A program made the translations under genes and the position numbers. From Devosia salina (GTDB taxonomy: Bacteria > Pseudomonadota > Alphaproteobacteria > Rhizobiales > Devosiaceae), in the NCBI RefSeq assembly GCF_019504385.1, contig NZ_CP080590.1, positions 1,964,001-2,028,000 of the forward strand: DNA of 64,000 nt, given 5' to 3'. Of this stretch, positions 17,995 to 33,582 are shown piece after piece. Position 1 is the stretch's first letter, and the number at the start of each line of letters is the position of its first letter. A model generated the notes under the pieces. The model was not told the DNA's origin. It made no database searches and saw nothing but the letters and a program-made list of their open reading frames with translations.

Positions 17995-18366
17995 TTACTT
18001 CGGACGCTTCGCGCCATACTTGGACCGGCGCTGCTTGCGGTCCTTCACGCTCTGCGTGTCCAGGACACCGCGGAGCACGTGGTAGCGAACGCCCGGCAGA
18101 TCGCGCACGCGACCGCCGCGGATGAGCACAACAGAGTGCTCCTGCAGATTGTGACCCTCGCCCGGGATGTACGAGATCACTTCGCGCTGATTGGTCAGGC
18201 GAACCTTGGCAACCTTACGCAGAGCCGAGTTCGGCTTCTTCGGGGTCGTGGTGTACACACGGGAGCAAACGCCGCGCTTCTGCGGATTGGCTTCCATGGC
18301 CGGAACTTTGTTCCGCTTTGGCTTGCTGGCGCGTGGCTTGCGGATCAGCTGATTAATGGTGGGCAT
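17995..18366 (-). CDS. rpsL: 30S ribosomal protein S12, with Arg at position 88
   Basis: S12 sits at the decoding centre and controls accuracy. The start chosen is the ATG ending at 18366, giving 123 residues (MPTINQLIRKPRASK); the open frame upstream has no similarity. The PKKPNSALRK loop keeps Lys43. In the second decoding loop (RGGRVRDLPGVRYH) residue 88 is Arg, encoded CGC, where E. coli and, from memory, Rhizobium have Lys. Lys88-to-Arg is an established streptomycin-resistance substitution in E. coli and Mycobacterium tuberculosis. Asp89, the methylthiolated residue, is conserved. First gene of the str group, with a 586-base region upstream. Confidence 0.98.
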   Translation of the reverse strand: MPTINQLIRKPRASKPKRNKVPAMEANPQKRGVCSRVYTTTPKKPNSALRKVAKVRLTNQREVISYIPGEGHNLQEHSVVLIRGGRVRDLPGVRYHVLRGVLDTQSVKDRKQRRSKYGAKRPK

Positions 18367-18677
18367 TGCGCTCTTTCCATCGTCCAAAATTTGGTGCCGC
18401 TCACTTGCGAACGACCCCTCGTACTCGTTTGTCGCGTTCCACGTCGGGATCGCCACAGTTCGGTCTACACAAGCAAACCAAAGCGGCGCTTGCCCGATCC
18501 CATGCAAGGATTCGGCAGCGCCTCAGTTGCAGCGGACCACCCGCCTTTCGGCAGCAGTCATGCGCACAAGGATTTGCTTCGTCTAGCTACCCGACAGTGT
18601 GTTTGATTGCCCTGGATTCCCGCTCTAGGTGGCAGGGACCCGGTGTGACAATCACGACCGACCGCTAAGGTAGGCGC

Positions 18678-18706
18678 TGTTTAGAGCCGATGACTCGCCC
18701 CGTCAA
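18678..18706 (-). promoter_or_regulatory. Candidate promoter for rpsL-rpsG-fusA-tuf
   Basis: On the minus strand, TTGACG (18701-18706) is followed after 17 bases by TAAACA (18678-18683). The -35 match is good and the -10 weak, as is common in Alphaproteobacteria. It lies in the 586-base gap between rpoC and rpsL and would give a leader of about 300 bases. I saw no convincing gene in the rest of that gap (18367-18952). Confidence 0.4.
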
Positions 18707-18900
18707 GGATTCTTTCGTGAAAAATCCGAGGGAGAGCCTTGCGTTTCCGGCAAGTGGCCCCGCCCTACCCCCTCCGGCATGACTGGACGGATCAGGCCGA
18801 AACCGTTCGGAGAGGTTTTTGTCTGGCGCGTCACGCCGAGCCGGGCGCTGCATTGAGCGTCGACAATTCGTTCATCAACGGGGTCCAGGACCCCCTCCGG

Positions 18901-18930
18901 AACAGAAAAGGGGCCCGAAGGCCCCTTCCC
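18901..18930 (-). terminator. Rho-independent terminator after rpoC
   Basis: An eight-base-pair stem AAGGGGCC/GGCCCCTT (18908-18915, 18920-18927), which in minus-strand RNA closes a UUCG tetraloop and ends in CCCCUUUUC followed by UGUU. It lies 26 bases past the rpoC stop and marks the end of the rpoBC transcript. Confidence 0.85.
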
Positions 18931-18952
18931 CAATTCGTCGATCCGACCCGCC

Positions 18953-23137
<4,185 letters not shown>

Positions 23138-23212
23138 CAATTCTCTCCTCTTTCCGTCGGGAGGGGCATCGCCCGCTCCCTCAGGAAGTGAATGGGTGTA
23201 GGAAGTGCCGGA

Positions 23213-27352
<4,140 letters not shown>

Positions 27353-27664
27353 GAAAGCTCCTGTTTCTGTTGTAGCGACATGGCCGCCAGGGCCTGCCGC
27401 TCCATTATTGCTTTGTCTCGGAGGCAGATATCCAAAGACCCGACTATCAGCCGTCGGCGCTCGGGATATATGCCTGGTAGTCAAATTCGGCGGGGTTGGA
27501 TGGACGCCACAAGAATCCGCCTCACAACCCCGATGAGCCGGTTCACAGACACGTGATCAGCGACTAAAGCCCCGCACGAGGGACAGCCCACGGCGAGGTC
27601 AACAGAGGCTTCAATCTGCCCGCGACATCCAAAATCGTCATATATTTCCGCAAATTGGCGCCTG

Positions 27665-27681
27665 GACCCATCCAATCGGCC
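27665..27681 (-). repeat. 17-base element in the rplL-rpoB spacer, copy 2
   Basis: Identical to the 17 bases at 1493-1509 in the rpoA leader and in the same orientation. It lies just after the rplL terminator hairpin in the direction of transcription and about 310 bases before the rpoB start. Confidence 0.6.
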
Positions 27682-27699
27682 CTGGCGAATCGTTCCGTA

Positions 27700-27740
27700 C
27701 AAAACGGAAAAGCGAGATGGCACATATAGCGCCATCTCGC
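27700..27740 (-). terminator. Rho-independent terminator or attenuator after rplL
   Basis: A perfect ten-base-pair stem (GCGAGATGGC 27712-27721, GCCATCTCGC 27731-27740) with a nine-base loop, followed in minus-strand RNA by UUUUCCGUUUU. It is 22 bases after the rplL stop. The position matches the partial attenuator known between rplL and rpoB in E. coli, which sets the excess of L7/L12 over polymerase. A run of five T on the plus side could make it bidirectional. Confidence 0.85.
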
Positions 27741-27762
27741 ATTTTTCAAGAGGGAACTGAAA

Positions 27763-28140
27763 TTACTTCAGTTCGACCTTGGCGCCGGCATCTTCCAGCT
27801 TCTTCTTGATGTCTTCGGCTTCAGCCTTCGACACGCCTTCCTTGACGGCCTTCGGAGCGCCTTCAACCAGGGCCTTGGCTTCGCCCAGGCCGAGGCCGGT
27901 GATGCCGCGAACTTCCTTGATGACGTTGATCTTGTTGTCGCCGAAGGCGGCCAGGATCACGTCGAATTCAGTCTTTTCTTCAGCAGCAGCGGCCGGAGCA
28001 CCACCACCAGCAGCGGCAGCGACAGCAACCGGAGCAGCGGCAGAAACGCCCCACTTTTCTTCGAGCATCTTGGACAGCTCGGAAGCTTCCAGAACGGTCA
28101 GGGCCGAGAGGTCATCAACGAGTTTGGCGAGATCAGCCAT
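27763..28140 (-). CDS. rplL: 50S ribosomal protein L7/L12
   Basis: Stalk protein that recruits translation GTPases. The 125-residue protein has the N-terminal dimerisation helices (LAKLVDDLSALTVLEASEL), an alanine- and glycine-rich hinge around residues 36-54, and the C-terminal factor-binding domain with IKEVRGITGLGLGEAKALVE. It lies 57 bases after rplJ and ends before a strong terminator-like hairpin. Confidence 0.99.
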   Translation of the reverse strand: MADLAKLVDDLSALTVLEASELSKMLEEKWGVSAAAPVAVAAAAGGGAPAAAAEEKTEFDVILAAFGDNKINVIKEVRGITGLGLGEAKALVEGAPKAVKEGVSKAEAEDIKKKLEDAGAKVELK

Positions 28141-28197
28141 TTTATACTCTTTCCAGTTTGGGTTCGGTTTCGAATGTTGAGGTAGTTTGGAACGGCC

Positions 28198-28716
28198 TTA
28201 CGCCGCTTCGCTCTTTTCGGCGTGAGCCTTGAGGACGCGAGCAATGCCCGCACCCGGCTGCACGAGGATGGAAGCGATGTTCGTTGCCGGCTGCTTGACG
28301 AGGCCTGCGAGCTTGGCGCGCAGTTCGTCGAGCGACGGCATGGTCGCCAGCGCCTTGACGCCATCGGCGTCGAGAGCAGTCGGACCCATGGCACCACCGA
28401 GAATGACGAACTTCTGGTTCTTCTCGGCGAAGGCCGCTGCGATCTTGGGCGCAGCGACGGGGTCTTCAGCATAGGCGATGACGGTCGGGCCGGTGAACAG
28501 GCCCGAAATGTCCGCGACATCGGTTTCCTTCAGAGCGAGCTTGGCAAGGCGGTTCTTTGCGACCTTGACCTTGCCGCCAGCCTTCTTGACCTGCACGCGC
28601 AGGTCAGTGAACGCAGCGACGGTCAGGCCGGTATTGTGCGCGACGACGATCGATCCAGCACCCGCAAGGGCTTCCTGGAGCGAGGCGACGACTTCACGCT
28701 TTTCCGCTCTTTCCAA
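28198..28716 (-). CDS. rplJ: 50S ribosomal protein L10, TTG start
   Basis: L10 forms the base of the L7/L12 stalk. The conserved N-terminus ERAEKREVVASLQEAL begins immediately after a TTG codon ending at 28716, with GGAG eight bases upstream, so TTG is taken as the start. This gives 172 residues, the family norm; the nearest in-frame ATG lies far upstream in sequence with no similarity. Its long leader is discussed separately. Confidence 0.95.
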   Translation of the reverse strand: MERAEKREVVASLQEALAGAGSIVVAHNTGLTVAAFTDLRVQVKKAGGKVKVAKNRLAKLALKETDVADISGLFTGPTVIAYAEDPVAAPKIAAAFAEKNQKFVILGGAMGPTALDADGVKALATMPSLDELRAKLAGLVKQPATNIASILVQPGAGIARVLKAHAEKSEAA

Positions 28717-29023
28717 AGCTAGTCTCCACAAATAAGCCCCAGGGCATATGCCAAGGGACCATTGCCAATTGCTGCCCCCTGCCCTTTTGGACCGGGGAAC
28801 AACGGTTAGTGCCTGCCAACCGAGTGCCCACGAAGGGGCAACTGGCTTAGGTTCGAACCGCAACCCTTGGGCCATTCGGCCCGGAATTGGGTCTCACCCC
28901 GTCTATTGCTGGCTCCGGAATGGAATTAACGGCGCAAGGCCGGCCGGCAGTCTCGGACAGGACTTTTACATCTCTCCCGAAGGAGGGATGAAACCGGGCG
29001 GCGAACCGCCCGGAATTCTTGCA
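28717..29023 (-). other. 307-base rplA-rplJ spacer (L10 leader region)
   Basis: No gene is visible. It contains two UUCG-capped hairpins near rplA (28974-28985 and 28994-29013) and then about 250 bases of leader before the TTG start of rplJ. In many bacteria the L10-L12 complex binds a leader at this place to repress rplJL. I infer the same here but could not fold the RNA. Confidence 0.45.
28986..29013 (-). terminator. Hairpin after rplA
   Basis: A perfect eight-base-pair stem CCGGGCGG/CCGCCCGG (28994-29001, 29006-29013), with a UUCG loop in minus-strand RNA, ten bases after the rplA stop. Only UUUCAU follows, so termination may be partial. It probably separates rplKA from rplJL. Confidence 0.55.
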
Positions 29024-29716
29024 TTAGATAGCCGTGTTCGGCTCGACATGGACGCCCGGGCCCATGGTCGAGGAAACGGCGACCTTCTTAACATAGGTGC
29101 CCTTGGCACCGGCCGGCTTGGACTTCACCACGGCGTCGGTAAACGCCTTGATGTTTTCCAGCAGCGCAGCTTCGGTGAACGACACCTTGCCGATACCGGC
29201 ATGGACGATACCGGCCTTCTCGACGCGATACTCCACGGCGCCGCCCTTGGCAGCACCAACGGCGCCCTTGACGTCCATGGTCACGGTGCCGACCTTGGGG
29301 TTCGGCATCAGGTTGCGCGGGCCCAGGATCTTGCCGAGACGACCGACCAGCGGCATCATGTCCGGCGTGGCGATGCAGCGATCGAAGTCGATCTTGCCCG
29401 ACTGGATGGTTTCCAGCAGGTCTTCGGCGCCAACGATATCCGCACCGGCGGCAGTGGCCTCATCGGCCTTGGCGCCACGGGCGAACACGGCGACGCGAAC
29501 GGTCTTGCCGGTGCCATTGGGCAGATTGACGACGCCGCGGACCATCTGGTCGGCGTGGCGGGGGTCAACGCCCAGGTTCATCGCGATCTCGACGGTTTCG
29601 TCGAACTTGGCCGAGGCGCGGGCCTTGACCAGCTTCACGGCTTCTTCGAGGCCGTACAGCTTGTTGCGGTCGATGCCTTCACGGGCCGCGGCGACCTTCT
29701 TTGCGATCTTTGCCAT
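29024..29716 (-). CDS. rplA: 50S ribosomal protein L1
   Basis: L1 forms the mobile stalk near the E site and represses rplKA translation in E. coli. The 230-residue protein starts MAKIAKKVAAAREGID and has the signature region GKILGPRNLMPNPKVGTVT. It lies six bases after rplK. Confidence 0.98.
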   Translation of the reverse strand: MAKIAKKVAAAREGIDRNKLYGLEEAVKLVKARASAKFDETVEIAMNLGVDPRHADQMVRGVVNLPNGTGKTVRVAVFARGAKADEATAAGADIVGAEDLLETIQSGKIDFDRCIATPDMMPLVGRLGKILGPRNLMPNPKVGTVTMDVKGAVGAAKGGAVEYRVEKAGIVHAGIGKVSFTEAALLENIKAFTDAVVKSKPAGAKGTYVKKVAVSSTMGPGVHVEPNTAI

Positions 29717-29722
29717 TTTTTC

Positions 29723-30151
29723 TTAGCCCTCGACCTGAATGCCCATGGAACGGGCGGAACCGGCGATCATGGTCATCGCGGTTTCAACGTCGTCCGCGTT
29801 GAGATCCTTCATCTTCTTTTCGGCGATATCGCGCAGCTGAGCCTGCGTGATGGTGCCGGCGCTTTCCTTGCCCGGGGTCTTGGAACCGGACTTGAGGTTG
29901 AGCGCCTTCTTGATGAAGTAGGTCACCGGCGGCTGCTTCATCTCGAAGGTGAAGCTCTTGTCCGCATAGGCGGTGATCACGGTCGGGATGGGCGAGCCCT
30001 TCTCGAGTTCCTGCGTGGCCGCGTTGAAGGCCTTGCAGAATTCCATGATGTTGAGGCCGCGCTGACCCAGCGCCGGACCGATCGGGGGCGACGGGGTGGC
30101 AGAGCCAGCCGGCACCTGGAGCTTGATATAGCCCGTAATCTTCTTAGCCAT
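29723..30151 (-). CDS. rplK: 50S ribosomal protein L11
   Basis: L11 forms the GTPase-associated region with 23S rRNA. The 142-residue protein starts MAKKITGYIKLQVPAG and keeps the proline-rich thiostrepton-region PSPPIGPALGQRGLNIMEF. The C-terminal RNA-binding domain ends GSARSMGIQVEG. It is 115 bases after nusG. Confidence 0.98.
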   Translation of the reverse strand: MAKKITGYIKLQVPAGSATPSPPIGPALGQRGLNIMEFCKAFNAATQELEKGSPIPTVITAYADKSFTFEMKQPPVTYFIKKALNLKSGSKTPGKESAGTITQAQLRDIAEKKMKDLNADDVETAMTMIAGSARSMGIQVEG

Positions 30152-30168
30152 TTTTCATCCTTCTCTGT

Positions 30169-30260
30169 TGCCCCGACGGGGCAGTTGAAGCCGTGGTGCG
30201 GTTTCCTGGCGCCGGCTGAGCGCCATCCCCTTCCACGGGTTTTGCCGGGTTTCCCCGGCA
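30169..30260 (-). other. Two hairpins in the nusG-rplK spacer
   Basis: TGCCGGG/CCCGGCA (30243-30249, 30254-30260) lies six bases after the nusG stop, and TGCCCC/GGGGCA (30169-30174, 30178-30183) lies close to rplK. Neither has a U-run on the minus strand, so they look like RNA processing or control structures rather than terminators. Confidence 0.35.
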
Positions 30261-30266
30261 GGGTGA

Positions 30267-30797
30267 TCAGACCTTTTCGACCTGACCGTATTCGAGCTCC
30301 ACCGGAGTGGGGCGACCGAAAATCGAAACCTCGACCTTGAGGCGGGAGCGTTCCTCGTCCACCTCTTCGACGACGCCGTTGAAGCTGGCAAACGGACCGT
30401 CCGAGACGCGCACGTTCTCGCCCACTTCGAAGCTGACGGAGGGCTTGGGATGGTCCACGCCTTCCTGCACCTGCTGCAGGATGGACATGGCCTCGCTCTC
30501 CGAGATCGGCATCGGCTTGTTGTCCGCGCCGAGGAAACCGGTGACCTTGGGCGTATTCTTGATCAGATGGAATGCCTCGTCGGTCATGTCCATCTTCACC
30601 AGCACATAGCCCGGGAAGAACTTGCGTTCGGTGTCCACCTTGCGGCCGCGACGGATTTCCACGACCTTCTCGGTCGGCACGATCACGTCTTCAAACAGGT
30701 GCTCGAGCTTCTTCTGCGCAACCTTGAGCCGGATGTCTTCCGCCACCTTGCGCTCGAAGTTCGAATACGCCTGAACGATGTACCAGCGCTTGGCCAT
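30267..30797 (-). CDS. nusG: Transcription termination/antitermination protein NusG
   Basis: NusG binds RNA polymerase and links it to Rho or to S10 on the ribosome. The 176-residue protein starts MAKRWYIVQAYSNFERKV, has the NGN domain with FFPGYVLVKMDM, and the C-terminal KOW domain with DGPFASFNGVVEEVD. It lies 40 bases after secE, the standard order. Confidence 0.98.
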   Translation of the reverse strand: MAKRWYIVQAYSNFERKVAEDIRLKVAQKKLEHLFEDVIVPTEKVVEIRRGRKVDTERKFFPGYVLVKMDMTDEAFHLIKNTPKVTGFLGADNKPMPISESEAMSILQQVQEGVDHPKPSVSFEVGENVRVSDGPFASFNGVVEEVDEERSRLKVEVSIFGRPTPVELEYGQVEKV

Positions 30798-30837
30798 AAA
30801 GGGTCGCCGCTCCCAATAAACTAAAAACGGATCCGGA

Positions 30838-31032
30838 TCAGCGGATCGACAGCATCAAGGACACGAGCCAGGAAATGACCTGGTCCGCAGCGAGGAAGAA
30901 CAGGCTGGCCAGGATGACCAGCACCAGAACCATGATCGTGGAAATCACGACTTCGTTCCGGCCCGGCCAAGTGACCTTGCTGACTTCCGAGCGAACCTGC
31001 TGGAAAAACTGGACTGGGTTCGTGCGGGCCAT
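30838..31032 (-). CDS. secE: Protein translocase subunit SecE
   Basis: Small SecE clamp of the SecYEG translocon. The 64-residue protein has the cytosolic amphipathic segment QFFQQVRSEVSKVTWPGRNE (WPGR is the family signature) and a single membrane helix at about residues 28-60, the short form with one membrane segment. It lies directly before nusG. Confidence 0.96.
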   Translation of the reverse strand: MARTNPVQFFQQVRSEVSKVTWPGRNEVVISTIMVLVLVILASLFFLAADQVISWLVSLMLSIR

Positions 31033-31290
31033 GGGCGTTTTCTACTTCGTATCTTGGTGCAAAACCAAAGGCCGCGCAGGAATCCCGCACGGCTAGAGAC
31101 GGGCTATCTAGAGGCTTTGCCAAAGGAATGCAACAGGGCCCATACGAGAATCATTTGCCCGCGCGCAACCGCCAGAGACGCCCTCATGTAAAGCATAAGT
31201 GCAAAACTTTCGGAAATTCACTTGCAAGCCCGCGCGCCTTGGCATTGGATGAATTGTGCCCGGAATGTGGCAGCGCTCGTGGAGGGAGCC

Positions 31291-31557
31291 ATGTCGTTCG
31301 AGGTCATCGCCTGTCAGCTTCTGCATTTTGGTCCTCATGCGACGATCAAGGGTCGTCTCACGGGGATGGTACGCGTGCGGATTCGTGAGCGTTTCATGGG
31401 CAATGTCACCGAGTATGGCCTCAACCTGCCGGTCAAGGCGGATTGCGGACTGGTCCGACACGAAGAGGCCCGCACCGCCCTCCTCGCCCATGCCGCGCAC
31501 CAGCTGAACCGGCTGAAGGCCAGGCACAGCGAGCACATGCGCGCCGCAGCGGAATAG
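31291..31557 (+). CDS. Hypothetical protein, 88 residues
   Basis: A plus-strand reading frame (MSFEVIACQLLHFGPHATIK...) between secE and tRNA-Trp, both on the other strand. It has a good ribosome-binding site (GGAGG five bases before the ATG) and G/C-rich third positions like its neighbours, which support a real gene. The in-frame extension upstream to 31222 is less likely. It is soluble, with a basic and helical C-terminus (HQLNRLKARHSEHMR). I do not recognise the family and assign no function. Confidence 0.6.
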   Translation: MSFEVIACQLLHFGPHATIKGRLTGMVRVRIRERFMGNVTEYGLNLPVKADCGLVRHEEARTALLAHAAHQLNRLKARHSEHMRAAAE

Positions 31558-32035
31558 CAGCCCCGGCATCGGCACCCATTCCAGCGCCTGCTCACCACGT
31601 CCGCGATGGCGGAACCGGATTGCCCGTTCGCCGACCCGGCCCTGAAGTTCAGGAGCCAATGGCACGCTCTGGCGCGCGGTACGCTAGTCTGAAGCGCGCC
31701 TGGCAACCTTCGATGCCCGAGCGCGTTTACGCACAGCAGGATTTGCCTCCTGCGACCTCCAACGTCAGTCCCCGGTCCCCATGCACTCCCAAACCCCTGC
31801 CGGGGGCTGACTTTTCCCTCCCGCCACGACCAGAAAATCTTGCCTCGGGCGTCGTGACGCAGAGAATCCAATCGACTGCGCCAATGGCCTTGCTGCCTTC
31901 ACGAAGATGGGTTTGACCTCATCGCCTGCGGTTTGGATTGCCGCATCGATCGCCGAGACGTCGATGCGGTCGCTTCAGCAGGCGCGCGCTTTTCCAGCGC
32001 ACGCGCGGTACATCTTGTCGATGTGTGGAAAGGCC
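31558..32035. other. 478-base gap between the 88-residue gene and tRNA-Trp
   Basis: No convincing gene is present. A perfect nine-base-pair stem (31941-31949 with 31961-31969, 11-base loop) lies about 67 bases past the tRNA 3' end in the tRNA's direction. It lacks a U-run, so it may be a processing or termination structure for the tRNA transcript. Confidence 0.4.
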
Positions 32036-32111
32036 TGGCAGGGGCTGGGGGACTCGAACCCACGACCCTCGGTTTTGGAGACCGATGCTCTACCAACTGA
32101 GCTAAACCCCT
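32036..32111 (-). tRNA. tRNA-Trp (anticodon CCA)
   Basis: Complete 76-base cloverleaf. The acceptor stem is AGGGGUU with AGCCCCU, the D arm contains AGCUCAGUUGGUAGAGC, the anticodon loop reads CUCCAAA with CCA, and the T arm contains GGUUCGAGUCC. The discriminator is G and the 3' CCA is encoded. A tRNA-Trp upstream of secE-nusG is common in bacteria, but here about 1 kb and an opposite-strand gene intervene. Confidence 0.96.
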
Positions 32112-32500
32112 TCAGGCGACGCCGTGTCTAATGGCAAAGCCCGGCCGATGCAAGAGCCAGATTTGCCACCAGCCGGAAAGAGCTCTCTGCGGGTCCGGCC
32201 AGTGCGCCCTGCCCTTTGCGAACTGGCATGCAATTGCGGACAAAGCGGGACCGAACCGCTTCTACCCGCCGTCAACTAAACGAAGAGATGTGGGGACCTC
32301 TCAGGATGACGGCCGGGCGGCCGTGCGGAATCTAACCCGCAAGTGGCCGCGCTAACTTTCTGAAAAAGCAGAGCTTTCCCATTCCACCAACAACATTGAT
32401 CGCGACCGAACTTTCAGACTTTACATATAATAGTACTTTATATAGCGTCTCCTCACCGCCCGAAGCGAACACGCCGGGCGGCCATTGGGAGGACTTCATT
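32112..32500. other. 389-base intergenic region, tRNA-Trp to ytfQ
   Basis: This region holds the divergent start regions of tRNA-Trp (minus) and ytfQ (plus). An unusually AT-rich stretch at 32417-32446, with TATAAT at 32426-32431 and TATATA at 32439-32444, is the probable ytfQ promoter area, 55-85 bases before the start. No clear -35 at proper spacing and no certain operator were found. No gene is visible. Confidence 0.4.
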
Positions 32501-33472
32501 GTGAGCATCATTACCAAGCTTGCCCTCGCGGCAGGCCTCGCTACCGCCTTGTCCACTGCCGCCATGGCGCAGGATCTCAGCGGCAAGGTTGTCGGCTTTT
32601 CGCAGATCGGTTCGGAATCCGGCTGGCGCGCCGCCGAAACCTCGGTGACCAAGCAGCAGGCCGAGGAACGCGGCATCGACCTCAAATTCGCCGACGCGCA
32701 GCAGAAGCAGGAAAACCAGATCAAGGCTATTCGCGGCTTCATCGCCCAGGGCGTTGACGCCATCCTGGTTGCGCCCGTGGTGGCCACCGGTTGGGACGAC
32801 GTGCTGGCAGAGGCCAAGGACGCCGAGATCCCGGTGATCCTGCTCGATCGCGGCGTCGACGCGCCCGAAGACCTCTACCTGACATCGGTGGCTTCCGACC
32901 AGGTCAAGGAAGGCCGCGTGGCCGGCCAGTGGCTGGTGGATACTGTCGGTTCGGAAGACTGCAAGGTCGTCGAACTGCAGGGCACCGTGGGCTCGACCCC
33001 GGCCATCAACCGCAAGCAGGGCTTCGAAGAAGCCATTGCCGGCCATGACAACATTTCCATCATTCGCAGCCAGACGGGCGATTTCACCCGCTCCAAGGGC
33101 AAGGAAGTGATGGAAGGCTTTATCAAGGCCGAAAATGGCGGCGGCGACATCTGCGCTGTGTACGCTCACAATGACGATATGGCCGTCGGCGCCATCCAGG
33201 CCATCAAGGATGCCGGCCTCAAGCCGGGCGAGGACATTCTGGTCGTGTCGATCGACGCCGTGCCGGACATCTTCACTGCCATTGCAGCCGGCGAAGCCAA
33301 CGCCACGGTGGAACTGACCCCGAACATGGCCGGCCCGGCCTTCGATGTCCTGGCTGCCTATCTGGCCGATGGCACCATGCCGGAGAAGTTCATCATCACC
33401 GAATCCAAGCTCTACACGTCTGCCGACGATCCGGAAGGCGAGTACGAGCGCCGCAAGGGCCTCGGTTACTAA
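32501..33472 (+). CDS. ytfQ: Galactofuranose-type sugar ABC transporter, substrate-binding protein
   Basis: Periplasmic binding protein of a CUT2 importer, 323 residues. It matches E. coli YtfQ closely along its length: VGFSQIGSESGWRAAE near the N-terminus, APVVATGWDDVL, then IRSQTGDFTRSKGKEVME and VYAHNDDM. A signal peptide is visible (residues 1-23, cut after AMA). The start is GTG at 32501, with GGAGG eight bases upstream; the frame is open further up, but that part precedes the signal peptide. YtfQ binds galactofuranose; close relatives may bind other sugars such as arabinose or galactose, so the exact substrate is inferred. Confidence 0.9.
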   Translation: MSIITKLALAAGLATALSTAAMAQDLSGKVVGFSQIGSESGWRAAETSVTKQQAEERGIDLKFADAQQKQENQIKAIRGFIAQGVDAILVAPVVATGWDDVLAEAKDAEIPVILLDRGVDAPEDLYLTSVASDQVKEGRVAGQWLVDTVGSEDCKVVELQGTVGSTPAINRKQGFEEAIAGHDNISIIRSQTGDFTRSKGKEVMEGFIKAENGGGDICAVYAHNDDMAVGAIQAIKDAGLKPGEDILVVSIDAVPDIFTAIAAGEANATVELTPNMAGPAFDVLAAYLADGTMPEKFIITESKLYTSADDPEGEYERRKGLGY

Positions 33473-33487
33473 GAGTATAGGCGTAAC

Positions 33488-33563
33488 GGGGTGGGGCCGG
33501 TTAGTGTGGTCCCACCCCACCCTCATCCCCTTCCCACTCGTGGTAAGGGACCAGGGGTGGGGA
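33488..33563 (+). repeat. Palindromic intergenic repeat between ytfQ and ytfR
   Basis: An eight-base-pair stem GGGGTGGG/CCCACCCC (33488-33495, 33511-33518) is followed by a long imperfect inverted repeat of C-rich and G-rich arms centred near 33539. It resembles the GC-rich palindromic repeats scattered between genes in many Rhizobiales. It follows a binding-protein gene, where such structures commonly protect the upstream message. Only this copy was noticed in the window. Confidence 0.55.
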
Positions 33564-33582
33564 AGCCTGGGGGAGAGGGGCA

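Larger units (their letters stand above)
27353..27762 (-). other. 410-base rplL-rpoB spacer
   Basis: No gene is visible here. The rplL end holds a strong terminator-like hairpin (27700-27740); next comes the 17-base element also found before rpoA (27665-27681); the remaining 310 bases lead to rpoB. TTGAC-like boxes are present on the minus strand (27479-27484 and 27597-27602), but neither has a good -10 at the right distance. Confidence 0.5.

Noticed and set aside
31443..31916. Plus-strand frame overlapping the 88-residue gene
   Set aside because: Proline- and arginine-rich product, no ribosome-binding site, and out of frame with the better-supported gene.
31899..32096. Minus-strand frame running into tRNA-Trp
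   Set aside because: It is only a translation through the tRNA gene; such frames are a common annotation artefact.
32131..32355. Plus-strand frame of 74 codons in the tRNA-Trp/ytfQ gap
   Set aside because: No ribosome-binding site, no recognisable feature, and poor codon pattern compared with neighbours.
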